Below are positions 1 through 9,642 of a DNA stretch of 64,000 nucleotides, in pieces (within the stretch, counting starts at the first letter, position 1; every line of letters begins with the position of its first letter). The notes under the pieces were generated by a model, which saw nothing but the letters and a program-made list of their open reading frames with translations, did no database searches and had not been told where the DNA came from. The DNA comes from Notolepis coatsorum (taxonomy: Eukaryota; Chordata; Actinopteri; Aulopiformes; Paralepididae). Both the position numbers and the translations under genes were made by a program. The stretch is taken from the NCBI GenBank assembly GCA_963971535.1, contig OZ020590.1:153244034-153308033 (forward strand), read 5' to 3'.

Positions 1-847
1 TGGTAACTCTATATCCGTTTATCAGGGAATGCAAATACCTTATTAGGTGAATTTGCCCTTTAAACCATCTTTCTTTACAGGAGAACCATCAGTGATTCAG
101 CTATAATCAATATGTCATCTAGAATGTTCTATTATGACATCACCACAAACGTTCTAGAAGTAAAGGTTCTATGTTCTAGAATGTTCTATTATGACATCAT
201 ACTGTGATTAAGCATTTATCCTTTAATTCCCCCTTCTTATAGGAGAATATCCGTACCCATATATCAAGTTAAATCAAATCAAATACAAAATACAATATCA
301 AAATAACACAAGGTGAACGGGGTCGACGCCCTTGGAAGTCCTTGTAGTCTCGTTCAGTTCAAGCCTACCCGACTGTTGGTGTAACAAGAGTTGAGCATCA
401 GGGGTATTCACATCAGGCTGGCATTAGCCTTGAGTTATATCAAATGTTCCGGGGTTGGCTCGCCATCGGGTATCGGTCCGGCACACCACCTCGTCCCGTG
501 TGGGCACACGTGGTGATGGGTGGTCTGGACTGCTCCGGGATGCTGGTTGAGACTTGCAGGTTTCAGTCTGTTGGTTAGTCCCGTCCGTCTGGTCAGTGCT
601 GCTGCATGGTTCGGATGTCGAGGAGAAGAGAGGGATGGCTGTTGGACTCGCCTGTTTTTATAGGAATCCAAGATGTTCCGGAACGTTCTATTATGACATC
701 ATACGGTGACATCACAAAGGTTCCAGACCCTTCTATCATGACATCATACGCTGGTTCTAGAATGTTTTACGTTCTAGAAAGTTCTTACCTAATAGCATTA
801 ACTATTTATGTCCCTATGATAGTTATGAATCTGAACCCTGGGTTACA
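1..847 (-). mobile_element. Solo LTR (minus strand), cut by window edge
   Basis: A fossil LTR read on the minus strand. Its start (TGTAACCC) is at 847 and the rest leaves the window at base 1. The complete paralogue in copy 3 begins at 54662 and ends ...TGCTACA at 44407, flanked by a 4-bp CATA duplication inside a LINE 3' end; net length is about 1.2 kb and no internal coding region is seen. A TATA box (minus strand TATAAAAA, 655-662) lies just downstream of a perfect heat-shock-element triplet (676-688) and a CRE/ATF-like octamer (694-701), so U3 precedes about 640. A second cluster of the same motifs lies at 115-205. The LTR family (Gypsy-like or ERV-like) is unresolved. The position of the BEL insertion in copy 3 corresponds to 252-256 here. 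Confidence 0.6.
674..790 (-). promoter_or_regulatory. LTR U3: heat-shock-element and CRE-like motif cluster with TATA box
   Basis: At 676-688 the sequence TTCCGGAACGTTC fits the heat-shock factor trimer pattern TTCnnGAAnnTTC exactly. TGACATCA octamers, one base from the CRE/ATF site TGACGTCA, follow at 694-701 and again near 708 and 740. Another TTCTAGAA pair lies near 753-777. Read on the minus strand the cluster sits directly upstream of a TATA box at 655-662, the order expected of an LTR promoter. That the motifs match is seen directly; that they bind HSF or ATF proteins is inference. Confidence 0.55.
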
Positions 848-1005
848 CATACTTGGTAATTTACTGTGCATTGGAGGGGGTTGGGTTAGGACATTTACAG
901 GGGCCAGTTTCGAATTGCAGTCTCCCGTAGGTGTTCTTTGAGAGTGGTTTTGAAAGTGGGTAGTGATTCACATTCCTTTACCGCTTTGGGTAGGGCGTTC
1001 CACAT
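848..1005 (-). mobile_element. CR1-group LINE 3' fragment, cut by solo LTR
   Basis: Minus-strand LINE carrying the C-terminal codons WNALPKAVKECESLPTF and the start of the 3' UTR. The same sequence is found in the longer copies at 16050-16200, 28570-28690 and 31620-31740. Its 3' continuation in copy 3 is at 44243-44406, on the far side of the solo LTR. At 1006 it changes abruptly into block X. It is a remnant with no coding potential. Confidence 0.75.
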
Positions 1006-1573
1006 AGTGCGGTGGCTTAGCAAAAAAAATTGGACGCGCCGGACAAAAGCACCAATTTTTTTCCACGTGTTCCCCATCACCATAGCTTTCATTTTGGGGT
1101 AGGGGCCACATCATCATGATGGATTTCAAGATGGCTGCCATGTAAAATCAAGGTTCTGCCCATTAATAAATATCTTGGTCCATAGCGCGCTCAATATTTG
1201 AGCGAACACAAAGGTATTGGTATCCCTGTAAACTAGAGAAGCTAAGCTTTCCATTGGTACCATATTCATTAAGCCCAACTGTTGGGAAGGGGGTTTTAAT
1301 AGGCAATGATTCAAAATTATGTAAAATTTTCGCCTAGAAAAAACGGCCATGCTCATCTTCCAAAAGGTCCCTTGGCTGTTCGCATGAATATATCAGAGTG
1401 AACATTGGTTTTATAGGTACCCACAAGCCTCTTCTTTCCAGACATACCCACTTCGTCCAACTTGCATGCTATTTGGGGCAATAATCAAGCAGGTTTGTGC
1501 ATGTGGTACAAATGTGTCGAACATTGGGTTAGGGTTTGTTGTTAGAATGTTGAACATAGAAGATCCATTTTGG
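1006..1573 (-). repeat. Repeat block X (minus orientation)
   Basis: A block of about 570 bp present five times in the window: here, 9057-9642, 14446-15029, 54821-55388 and 60270-60800. Here it is inverted relative to 9057-9642, so the two make an inverted repeat with a spacer of about 7.5 kb. It carries a minus-strand open frame of 76-85 codons (containing SRRKFYIILNHCLL) that stays open in all five copies. I do not recognise the protein, and no transposon ends can be assigned. Confidence 0.6.
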
Positions 1574-1581
1574 TGTCAAAC

Positions 1582-2249
1582 TAGGGCTGGACGGTATGGT
1601 CTAAAATTTATATCACGGTATAATTTGAAGCATAGACGGTAACGGTATATATCACGGTATATTAACTTATCTTAAAATGTCTATATAAATGCTTCTGAAG
1701 GGGTAAACACTGTTATTCTGTTACAGCTGCTGAGCTCTATACTATAGGCTGCTATAGTGGAGCCAGCTAACGTTAGCTTGCTGAGGCTAGTACATCGACA
1801 GTTAACATTACATAAGGTTTTAGCGCAACGTGGGCATTCCAGAATGGCGAGGATGCAAAGCATGTTAGACCATTGGACTCGTCGCAGAGTTTACATTACA
1901 CATAGAAACTGTGCGACTTGCGAGAGAAGTTGTCACACAGCCTTCAAACGCAGGGTGGAAGAGCTAGTTTGCGTCTGTGTATTATGAAATGACAAGTGCG
2001 CGTTGACACGCCCACTGCGTGAAGCCTCTGTGCTCCTAAATAACTTTTTCCAGTTCGCACATCTGTTATGACTAATTCTATCTATTTTTAGGGGCAAATA
2101 CGAGTGAAATAGTCGCGCCCTGGCTGTGGTTACATGACGTCATTGCTATGTTAGAGCTGCTCTACCGGTTACAAGGTATAGTCAAAATCCATACCATAGC
2201 GCAAATTCATACCGTTTATACCGTATACCGTTTATACCGTCCACCCCTA
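1582..2249. mobile_element. hAT-like non-autonomous element (hAT-B)
   Basis: Ends are TAGGGCTGGACGGTAT and the imperfect inverse ATACCGTCCACCCCTA, flanked by perfect 8-bp duplications TGTCAAAC at 1574-1581 and 2250-2257. An 8-bp duplication and short TAGGG-type ends are the hAT signature. The 668-bp interior has subterminal ACGGTAT repeats but no transposase, so it needs a helper. The copy-3 paralogue at 55397-56065 has the same target duplication. A reverse-oriented piece of the same family lies at 8593-9056. Confidence 0.85.
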
Positions 2250-3876
2250 TGTCAAACTACACAGCTATCACCCCCTTACATCCCCCCTCCCTCTTCTCCC
2301 CTACTCTCGCTACCTTACTTATACCCACCCCACCAATGCTCCTCATCTTCCTAGCCCTCTCCACCTGCTCCTCACTACCACCCTACGGCAGGGGTAGGCA
2401 ACCTTAGGCACGCGTGCCTGCATAGGCACGCGGGGGCATTTGCATAGGCACAGGGGCAGCAGTAAAAAAATTAAAAATAAAAATTATACTTTTTTTTTTT
2501 CTTTTTTTTTGCTATGAAATATTATAGTGAAATATTTTGCACTGTTGTCGCATTTATCTTGTTGAAATCCTCCAACAGGTTCTTTTTACTACCACATATT
2601 TAATTGAGACCCTTTATTTGTTTATTATTTCAATTTAGCTGGAAATACATTGCTACATCATTCAGTAACATTTGCAGAGCCTTATAACAAAAACATTATT
2701 ACGGTCACCATTGTGACCAGTGGGATTAATCAACTAATTTTATTATTTATTTTTCTATTTCATTGAACATTGCACATGTTAAAAGCCATATTTTTTACTC
2801 AAAATGTGAGTATTACCAAGTTAACTTGTGTTCTTAAAACAATGACAATAAACATAGTTTTATTAGGTTGAAATAATGTGGTTGTGTACTTATTTTTCTG
2901 GATTATTATGGATTGAAAACTGAAAACCTTAATGCACAGTAACTGAACTCAATATTTTTAAGTTCTGGTAACTTATTATTATATATTTTTTACAGTGTAG
3001 TCTTGCGATCAATCAAAACTTATTTACACGATATACCTCACATTCACCCTCCATTCACATCCTGGTGTTCTCCTGGTGTTCTCCATTAGGCCTGTAGGTG
3101 GAGCTATGACAGCCCACGTACAGTACACACACCGATGGTGTGTGATGTGTCCAAAAATGAATGGGCAAATGTGAGTGAAATGGTCGCACTGTATGCAGCT
3201 GTTTGTCTGCATTGCATCCCCCCCCCCCAACTCAGATTTAGGGTTGATACAACCATCATAATAATATTGTTAATAATAACAATAACGATAATGATGTAAT
3301 AATGTAAAAATTATCATTAAAAATACCTGATTATGAGAAAAAATATTTACGATGCATGGAATATTGTTGAGGCACACTAGTTACAACTATATTTCAAACA
3401 GGCACTCCATGTCAAAAAGGTTGCTGACCCCTGCCCTACGGCCAGATTACCATCCCAGAAAACTCTCGCGTACTTTACCTTACCTAATTGCTCGACAATG
3501 AGTTTGGGCAACTCGAGCCTACCTACTTTCCTCACTCCCCTCTCCCCCTCAAGCCTAACCACTATATGAATCACTTCTGCAACATCATTTCCTCCACCCT
3601 CGCCTTCTGACCCACTTGAGCTATCGTCCCTCACTTTCTTCCTCTTGCTCTCCTTCCCCTCACTTACCTCCCTCTTCTTCTCCTCCTTCTCCATATCGTC
3701 ACCACCCGACCCCTTACCCTTGCCCTGGCTATTCTCGCCCCCATCACTGTCGCTCCTCCCCTTTCCCTCATTTACCCTCCTCTTCTTCCCCACCCTTTCC
3801 CACCCTTCTTTCTCACTCTCCTCCCCACTATACTCCATTCTGTCACAACCCGACTCCTTCCCTTTGCCCTGAGACT
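2250..3876 (-). mobile_element. I/Nimb-type LINE, ORF1 fragment split by a hAT element
   Basis: Two minus-strand pieces (about 2258-2380 and 3442-3876) read as one LINE ORF1 region once the hAT element at 2389-3433 is set aside. The frame is rich in E, K, G and S, then reaches VRLEGERGVRKVGRLELP and ARVFWDGNLAV, a passage typical of ORF1 proteins of fish I-clade LINEs. Its upstream end joins the unit starting TTGTTGAATATATATAG at 3877, as the LINE pieces at 7570, 12955 and 59246 also do. A 232-codon frame over 3377-4075 is a chimera of hAT end, LINE and neighbouring repeat, not a gene. Confidence 0.65.
2389..3433. mobile_element. hAT-Charlie-like non-autonomous element
   Basis: Starts CAGGGGTAGGCAACC and ends GGTTGCTGACCCCTG, the near-perfect inverted ends typical of Charlie-type hAT elements. 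It is flanked by perfect 8-bp duplications CCCTACGG at 2381-2388 and 3434-3441. The 1045-bp interior is A/T-rich with no transposase. Copy 3 carries the same insertion at 56207-57235 with the same duplication; the main difference is a pure A run in place of the mixed A/T tract near 2465-2510. Confidence 0.92.
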
Positions 3877-4400
3877 TGTTGAATATATATAGATACACAA
3901 ATGTTCTAGAATGTTTGATTATGACAGCATACTGTGACATCACGAATGCTCTAGAATGTTCCATTATGACAGCATACTGTGACATCAAAAATGTTCTAGA
4001 ATGGTTGACTATGACATCATACTGTGACATCACGAATATTCTAGAAGGTCTATTATGACAAATAATACGGTTCAATGACTTTATCTAAATCCAATCAATA
4101 TTCCTAATGCCGTTTCAATGTAAGGTTATAAAAATAAACATATAAACATTCATATAATACAATAACCTAAATATATAGCTTTGGCTCCTCTACAATACAC
4201 TTACCTAGGATTTTACTTGATTAAAAAACAAAGCAGTCGGGGCAATGGCAAGCCGAAAACGGTCGAAAGTGTAGTTATTTGGATATTTTTTTTCCGACTG
4301 AGGTAGGTAGATTACATTTTTAGAGACTAAAGTACAGAAAAAGGGTACCGTCGGGTACCGGTATCGATTCACAGGTACCGGTACCGTATCGGTTCAAATG
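3877..4400 (+). repeat. Unit U: right part of hAT-A with HSE/CRE motif array
   Basis: Begins TTGTTGAATATATATAG and ends in the GGTACCGGTACCG-rich right subterminal part of hAT-A but lacks its last bases, passing into other sequence after 4400. Within 3900-4045 there are repeated TTCTAGAATG and TGACATCA/TGACAGCA motifs about every 55 bp. Other copies are at 7571-8073, 12956-13456, 57680-58145 and 59247-59749. It looks like the remnant of an earlier hAT-A copy. Confidence 0.6.
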
Positions 4401-5101
4401 TGAACGATAAATAAAGATCAAATCAAATCTAACTGAAGAAGTTATCCCTCTTCTAACAAGAGAGAAAAACGTATAGTTTAGCTTTAAACTATAACGTCAT
4501 TGCTTATTAGGGATGGGTACCGAATTTGGTACTTTTAAAGGTACTTACCGAAACACATCGGTACTACCGAGTATCGATTCACGTGAGATACCGTAAAAGA
4601 AAGAAAAATAATTATTTTTTTTTGCACTTTTTTAAAAAAAAATTTACCTTTTTTCTTTTCATGTCAACGTTCACACGCACAATATACGTATCAGGGCCGA
4701 CGTTCCACTCTATTGGTTAAAGTTGCTTACTCGTGAGTAGTACGTTCGTTGATAAAGAAAAATAAGGTCCACAGCCGCTCCAGTGTAAAACAGATATCCA
4801 AATGGTTTATTTCTCTTCCACAGCGAAGTCTTTCTTTACAGAAGTGATCCTAAAGCTATTTTCCTAAATATTCACGTCACTACAAGGTAAGAAAACTGTA
4901 TTTTCCCCGTCTCCAAAATCACCGCCGACTCGACACATGAAAATTCCTCCTCACCTGAAAGCCGTAAATCAAGTTGCCGGCTCTTTCCACAGCAAAACGG
5001 TCGGCAAGGCACCTTGGTTGAGAGATGCAGGCTTCAATCTATGTTGTTTAGACGATCTGTTCAGTACTGCTCAGCACTGTTTCAAGATGCACAATGAGCT
5101 C

Positions 5102-7570
5102 TTCTTCTTCTTCTTCTTCTTTTGAATTTCCGGCAGAGTAGACGCATCGTGGCGTATTACTGCCCTCCGCACTTCTTTTGATGATCTCTTCTTCTTCTTC
5201 TTCTTCTTCTTCTTTCTTGGCGTATTTCTTCCCTCCTCATTTCTTATACTACACTAGTGGTGTTCCATCTTTAGGCCTCTTCAACTCACACTTTCTCCTT
5301 CTTCTCTGCTCCTCTTGCCTGTCCAATACTAATACATACACTAACGCTATATCCTCTGGTACAACTCTGAAGCATGCAGAAATGTCAGCACTGCCTCTGT
5401 GATCAACTGGTGGTTCTCATTATCCATGCCAAAGAATGATTTAAGAGAGAAGGAAGAGACTCCCAGCTCTACCAGACTTTTATAAAAGATTTCCCTCTCT
5501 TTCCTATACCTTTCACATTTTAGGAAGACATGCCCGACAGTTTCAGTCTCTCCACATTCACACACCCCATCTGGATGTTTGCCCACAATGCACAAGCTAC
5601 TGTTCAACCCACAGTGTCCCAGCCTCAGTCTACACATCTTCACCCTATCACTCCTTGACCCACATCCCTCCACCTTGATCTTGACCCGAGGCTGCAGAGA
5701 GAAATAGTGCCTTCCCTTGGTCCCCCTTTCCCACTCATCCTGCCACTCAGCCTCAACTCCTTTCTTTATCTTATCTCTGAGTTCTACTCTTCCCATTGAA
5801 ATACCTATCTCTTCCTCCCTTCCCAGGCTCTGTTTGGCAAGGGAGTCAGCCATCTCATTCCCCGCAATCCCAGCGTGCCCCGGGACCCAACAAAACTCCA
5901 CTGACCAGCCTGCCTTCGCAATCCTATATAAAACCAACATTATTTCCTGAATGAGATCAGGGCGAGCTTTAGACCCACCTGCACTCAGAGCCATCAGTGC
6001 AGCAGCCGAGTCAGAGCATATAATCACCTGGCTTGGTCCCACTTCCTCCACCCACCACAATGCCCAGAGGATGGCAAGCAACTCTGTCACAAATACTGAG
6101 CTGCCATCGGATATTCTTTGTCCCTTACCGATCCCTAACCGAGGCACCCACCACCCAAATCCTGCCCTCCCACTTTCAGGATCCACAGAGCCATCAGTGT
6201 ACACCTCCAGAGCCCCTGATTCCAGAAGGAACCTCTCTATTTCCTCCACAATCTCGCCCTTATCCTCCTCCTTCAAGAACCTAAGTTCAATGACTCGATC
6301 AGGCACTAGCCAAAATGGCACTGATAGCCACCGAGTGTGCTCCGCCACTCCCCCCTGATGCAATCTCAACTTCCTGGCCCACTGATCAATACTGGCCAAA
6401 AAAGGTTTATACTTATCCCCATCTCCTGAAAGTAAACACCTAGCTGGGAAGGACAGACTTGTCCCACTCAATTTTGCCCAGTACTGTAGCCCTAACTTTA
6501 CTCTCCTCAGGTTTAGGGGCAACTCCCCCATTTCCACCAATAGTGCTGAAGCAGGGGTGGTCTTAAAAGCTCCACAGCAGATTCTCAGAGCCTTGCACTG
6601 AAGCACATCCAGCTTTTGCAAATTAGACTTGGCTGCAGAGCCGTACACATAACAACCATAATCAATTGTTGACCTGATCATCGCCTGGTATATCATGCAC
6701 GTGGTCTCTCTATCCGCTTCCCACCCACTCCCAGCCAAACTTCTCAGCACATTCACTATTCTTTCACACTTTGCCAGGATTTTCTCTATATGAACAGCCC
6801 AATTCAATCTTTCGTCAAACCAAACTCCCAAAAATGTAAACACCTTTACTCTCTCTAAGGGAGATCCATACATAACCAGCCTTCCCCTAGGCACCCTCTT
6901 TCTAAAACCAAAAATCATATAATTAGACTTAGAGGCGGATATTTTAAAACCCCACTTGTCTCCCCATTCCTCTACATCCCCCAGAGCTCTTTGTACCTGC
7001 TTTAAACAATACTCAACATTCTTCCCTCTTTTCCATATGGCCCTATCGTCCGCAAATAAAGACAACCCATATCCTTTTCCAATTTGCCCAAAAATGTCAT
7101 TAATCATCACATCGAAGAGGACCGGACTAATCACGCTTCCTTGCGGGGTGCCATTTTCTATTTTTACAGTTTTTGAGGTTTGCCCCCCCACACGTACTTG
7201 GATCGTCCTGTCTAATAGAAAATCCTTTATCCAATTAAACAATCTCCCTCTAACTCCTAGGTCATACAATTTCAAAAGCAGCCCCTCTTTCCACAAAGAG
7301 TCATACGCCTTCTCAATATCCAAAAATACACTTACCACTACTTCCTTATTGTCAAAAGCCTGTCTAATGTCCTGGTCTAGAACAGCTACTGATTCCATTG
7401 TAGACCTGCCATTTCTAAACCCATTCTGATACCCAACATAAAGATCCTTACTTTCTAAAAAGTAAACTAATCTATTAGTAATCATCCTTTCCATAATTTT
7501 ACACAATACAGACGTCAAGGCTATGGGTCGGTAAGACCCTGGGTCAGCCGCTACTTTACCTGGCTTCAAG
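5102..7570 (-). mobile_element. I/Nimb-type LINE with RNase H, 5'-truncated
   Basis: Minus-strand LINE inside hAT-A. The 3' end is a (GAA)n tail (seen as CTT repeats at about 5100-5120 and 5188-5215), and the 3' UTR phrase around 5125-5170 is shared with the pieces at 12640-12690 and 58870-58920. The coding part is described separately. The 5' end is cut inside ORF2, so the endonuclease is gone; the join at 7570 is to unit U. Confidence 0.85.
5347..7569 (-). CDS. LINE ORF2 fragment: reverse transcriptase plus RNase H
   Basis: A 740-codon open frame with no start codon of its own (the first codon is TTG at the truncation). It begins at the RT fingers (PGSYRPIALTS), has FLDIEKAYDS, GTPQGSVISPVLF and the catalytic FADD near 7046-7058, then a thumb region. 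An RNase H domain follows near residues 455-580 with its acidic set visible: TDGS, TELLAI, CSDSAAAL and GHAGIAGNEMADSLAK. The C-terminus has CECGETETVGHVFLKC, a cysteine/histidine cluster usual in I-clade LINEs. RNase H places it with I/Nimb-like elements. No stop interrupts the surviving part, so it is young or recently truncated. It lacks the AP-type endonuclease and could not move itself. Confidence 0.88.
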   Translation of the reverse strand: MKPGKVAADPGSYRPIALTSVLCKIMERMITNRLVYFLESKDLYVGYQNGFRNGRSTMESVAVLDQDIRQAFDNKEVVVSVFLDIEKAYDSLWKEGLLLKLYDLGVRGRLFNWIKDFLLDRTIQVRVGGQTSKTVKIENGTPQGSVISPVLFDVMINDIFGQIGKGYGLSLFADDRAIWKRGKNVEYCLKQVQRALGDVEEWGDKWGFKISASKSNYMIFGFRKRVPRGRLVMYGSPLERVKVFTFLGVWFDERLNWAVHIEKILAKCERIVNVLRSLAGSGWEADRETTCMIYQAMIRSTIDYGCYVYGSAAKSNLQKLDVLQCKALRICCGAFKTTPASALLVEMGELPLNLRRVKLGLQYWAKLSGTSLSFPARCLLSGDGDKYKPFLASIDQWARKLRLHQGGVAEHTRWLSVPFWLVPDRVIELRFLKEEDKGEIVEEIERFLLESGALEVYTDGSVDPESGRAGFGWWVPRLGIGKGQRISDGSSVFVTELLAILWALWWVEEVGPSQVIICSDSAAALMALSAGGSKARPDLIQEIMLVLYRIAKAGWSVEFCWVPGHAGIAGNEMADSLAKQSLGREEEIGISMGRVELRDKIKKGVEAEWQDEWERGTKGRHYFSLQPRVKIKVEGCGSRSDRVKMCRLRLGHCGLNSSLCIVGKHPDGVCECGETETVGHVFLKCERYRKEREIFYKSLVELGVSSFSLKSFFGMDNENHQLITEAVLTFLHASELYQRI

Positions 7571-7589
7571 AATTGTTGAATATATATAG

Positions 7590-7705
7590 ATACACAAATG
7601 TTCTAGACTGTTTGATTATGACAGCATACTGTGACATCACAAATGTTCTAGAATGGTTGACTATGACATCATACTGACATCACAAATGTTCTAGAAGGTA
7701 CTATT
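7590..7705. promoter_or_regulatory. HSE/CRE-like motif array in unit U
   Basis: Repeats of TGTTCTAGA followed by ATGACATCAT or GTGACATCAC, the same mixture as in the solo LTR U3 at 674-790. Each TTCTAGAA is an inverted HSF half-site pair. The paralogous arrays are at about 3900-4045, 12975-13085, 57700-57785 and 59270-59380, with different numbers of units. Whether HSF or ATF bind is not shown. Confidence 0.4.
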
Positions 7706-8129
7706 ATGACAAATAATACGGTTCAATGACTATCTAAATCCAATCAATATTCCTAATGCCGTTTCAATGTAAGGTTATAAAAATAAACATATAAACATTC
7801 ATATAATACAATAACCTAAATATATAGCTTTGGCTCCTCTACAATACACTTACCTAGGATTTTACTTGATTCAACAACAAAGCAGTCGGGGCAATGGCAA
7901 GCCGAAAACGGTCGAAAGTGTATTATTTGAAGTTTGGATATTTTTTTTCCGACTGAGGTAGGTAGATTACATTTTTAGAGACTAAAGTACAGAAAAAGGG
8001 TACCGTTGGGTACCGGTATCGATTCACAGGTACCGGTACCGTGTCGGTTCAAATGTGAACGTACCCATCCCTATTGCTTATGTCCAGAGATTCCAGCTTT
8101 GATAACTAAAGTAATGACACTTGACTTAC

Positions 8130-8284
8130 CTGTTATGTTTTGCCTTTTTAAACATGTCCCTTATCACGCTGTCCACGAGACGCGCACTGAGAGCTGGCCA
8201 GTATACCGCGGGACCTTTTATGAAACATTCTGATATTTTCGCGGGCACAAGACCACTGCACAAGACCCGCGAAAATATCTCCAT
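8130..8284 (-). other. Exon-like open frame ending at a splice donor, with E2F-like hairpin
   Basis: From ATG at 8284 (minus) the frame runs about 50 codons (MEIFSRVLCSGLVPAKISE..., later MFKKAKHN) and meets AACAG|GTAAGT at 8130, a consensus donor. The frame stays open in the other copies (13513-13679 and 59806-59977), which differ by an in-frame 12-bp block. Within the first codons a perfect 14-bp inverted repeat, GATATTTTCGCGGG / CCCGCGAAAATATC, spans about 8231-8280; TTTTCGCGGG resembles the E2F site. I do not recognise the protein. It may be a first exon of a host or transposon gene, or chance. Confidence 0.3.
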
Positions 8285-8592
8285 AACAGTTAAATACGCC
8301 TATACGGGCTAAAGAGTTATGATAATAATAATAAATGTAACGAGTGATCCTAATAAAATGTCTATTCGATTCATGCATGTCTGACTGTTATACAAGTAAA
8401 AAATTATGTAAATATGTTGTTAGAATGGTACAAATATTCATCTGGTGACATTCTTCATAGCATTAACACATTTATTGACCCAGAAAATGTATAGTTTGAC
8501 ACCAAAATTGATCTTCTATGTTCAACATTCTAACAACAAACCCTAACCCAACATTCACATTTTTGGCAGTTGTTGTATCGAGTTGTAGTACA

Positions 8593-8790
8593 CCTGTCGA
8601 TGTACTAGCCTCAGCAAGCTAACGTTAGCTGGCTCCACTAGCAGCCTGTCGATGTACTAGCCTCAGCAAGCTAACGTTAGCTGGCTCCACTAGCAGCCTG
8701 TCGATGTACTAGCCTCAGCAAGCTAACGTTAGCTGGCTCCACTAGCAGCCTGTCGATGTACTAGCCTCAGCAAGCTAACGTTAGCTCCAC
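8593..8790 (+). repeat. 52-bp tandem repeat, four units
   Basis: Units starting CCTGTCGATGTACTAGCC begin at 8593, 8645, 8697 and 8749; the last is shortened. The unit corresponds to an inverted single copy at about 1757-1800 inside hAT-B, so an interior piece of hAT-B was amplified. Copy 2 has the same array at 13987-14185; copy 3 lacks the whole region. Confidence 0.85.
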
Positions 8791-9056
8791 TCTAGCAGCC
8801 TCCTCCCTCCCTCGCTCTCTCTCTGCTAACAATCCTGATTAGATTCTTGAACCTATTTAATTAAAAAGGAAGATATTGATGGACATTAACTATAGTATAG
8901 AGCTCAGCAGCTGTAACAGAATAACAGTGTTTTACCCCTTCAGAAGCATTTATATAGACATTTTAAGATAAGTTAATATACCGTGATATATACCGTTACC
9001 GTCTATGCTTCAAATTATACCGTGATATACATTTTAGACCATACTGTCTAGCCCTA
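8593..9056 (-). mobile_element. hAT-B fragment, inverted, with amplified interior
   Basis: Reverse-oriented piece of the family at 1582-2249. Its TAGGGC-type end lies at 9056 and is followed by GTTTGACA, the inverse of the hAT-B target duplication. The other end is missing and replaced by the 52-bp array and a second copy of the first bases of block X (about 8487-8560). It looks like an inverted duplicate of the left arm, not an independent insertion. Confidence 0.6.
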
Positions 9057-9642
9057 GTTTGACACCAAAATTGATCTTCTATGTTCAACATTCTAACAAC
9101 AAACCCTAACCCAATGTTCGACACATTTGTACCACATGCACAAACCTGCTTGATTATTGCCCCAAATAGCATGCAAGTTGGACAAAGTGGGTATGTCTGG
9201 AAAGAAGAGGCTTGTGGGTACCTATAAAACCAATGTGCACTCTGATATATTCATGTGAATATCCAAGGGACCTTTTGGAAGATGAGCATGGCAGTTTTTT
9301 CTAGGAGAAAATTTTACATCGTTTTTAATCATTGCCTATTAAAACCCCCTTCCCAACAGTTGGGCTTAATGAAAATGGTACAAATGGAAAGCTTAGCTTC
9401 TCTAGTTTACAGGGATACCAATACCTTTGTGTTCGCTAAAATATTGAGCGCGCTATGGACCAAGATATTTATTAATGGGCAGAACCTTGATTTTACATGG
9501 TGGCCATCTTGAAATCCATCATGATGACGTGGCACCTACCCCAAAATGAAAGCTATGATGATGAGGAACACGTGGGGAAAATTTGGTGCTTTTGTCCGGC
9601 GTGTCCACATCCTTCTCAAATCTGGTGCTAAGCCACTGCACT
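9057..9642 (+). repeat. Repeat block X (plus orientation)
   Basis: Inverse of 1006-1573. The 85-codon frame at 9255-9512 (MNIQGTFWKMSMAVFSRR...) is open, as in the other copies. After 9642 the sequence departs from the left arm and continues into non-coding DNA shared by the three duplicated copies (9643-10249), in which I see no gene. Confidence 0.6.

Larger units (their letters stand above)
4508..8073. mobile_element. hAT-A element, copy 1, carrying a LINE
   Basis: Ends are TAGGGATGGGTAC and GTACCCATCCCTA, flanked by the 8-bp duplication TTGCTTAT at 4500-4507 and 8074-8081. Paralogous copies at 12038-13456 and 58246-59749 have the same ends and the same duplication, so this is one insertion later duplicated with the segment. 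No transposase was found. The 3566-bp length here, against about 1.4-1.5 kb in the other copies, comes from a larger surviving part of an I/Nimb LINE (5102-7570). Confidence 0.85.

Noticed and set aside
3377-4075. A 232-codon minus-strand frame as a gene
   Set aside because: It crosses a hAT end, a LINE ORF1 remnant and unit U; it is a chimera of repeats.
8530-8560. CCCTAACCC-like sequence near repeats, also at 9100, 13930 and 60235, suggesting telomeric repeats
   Set aside because: Only about one and a half units, always inside block X or its edge, never in an array.
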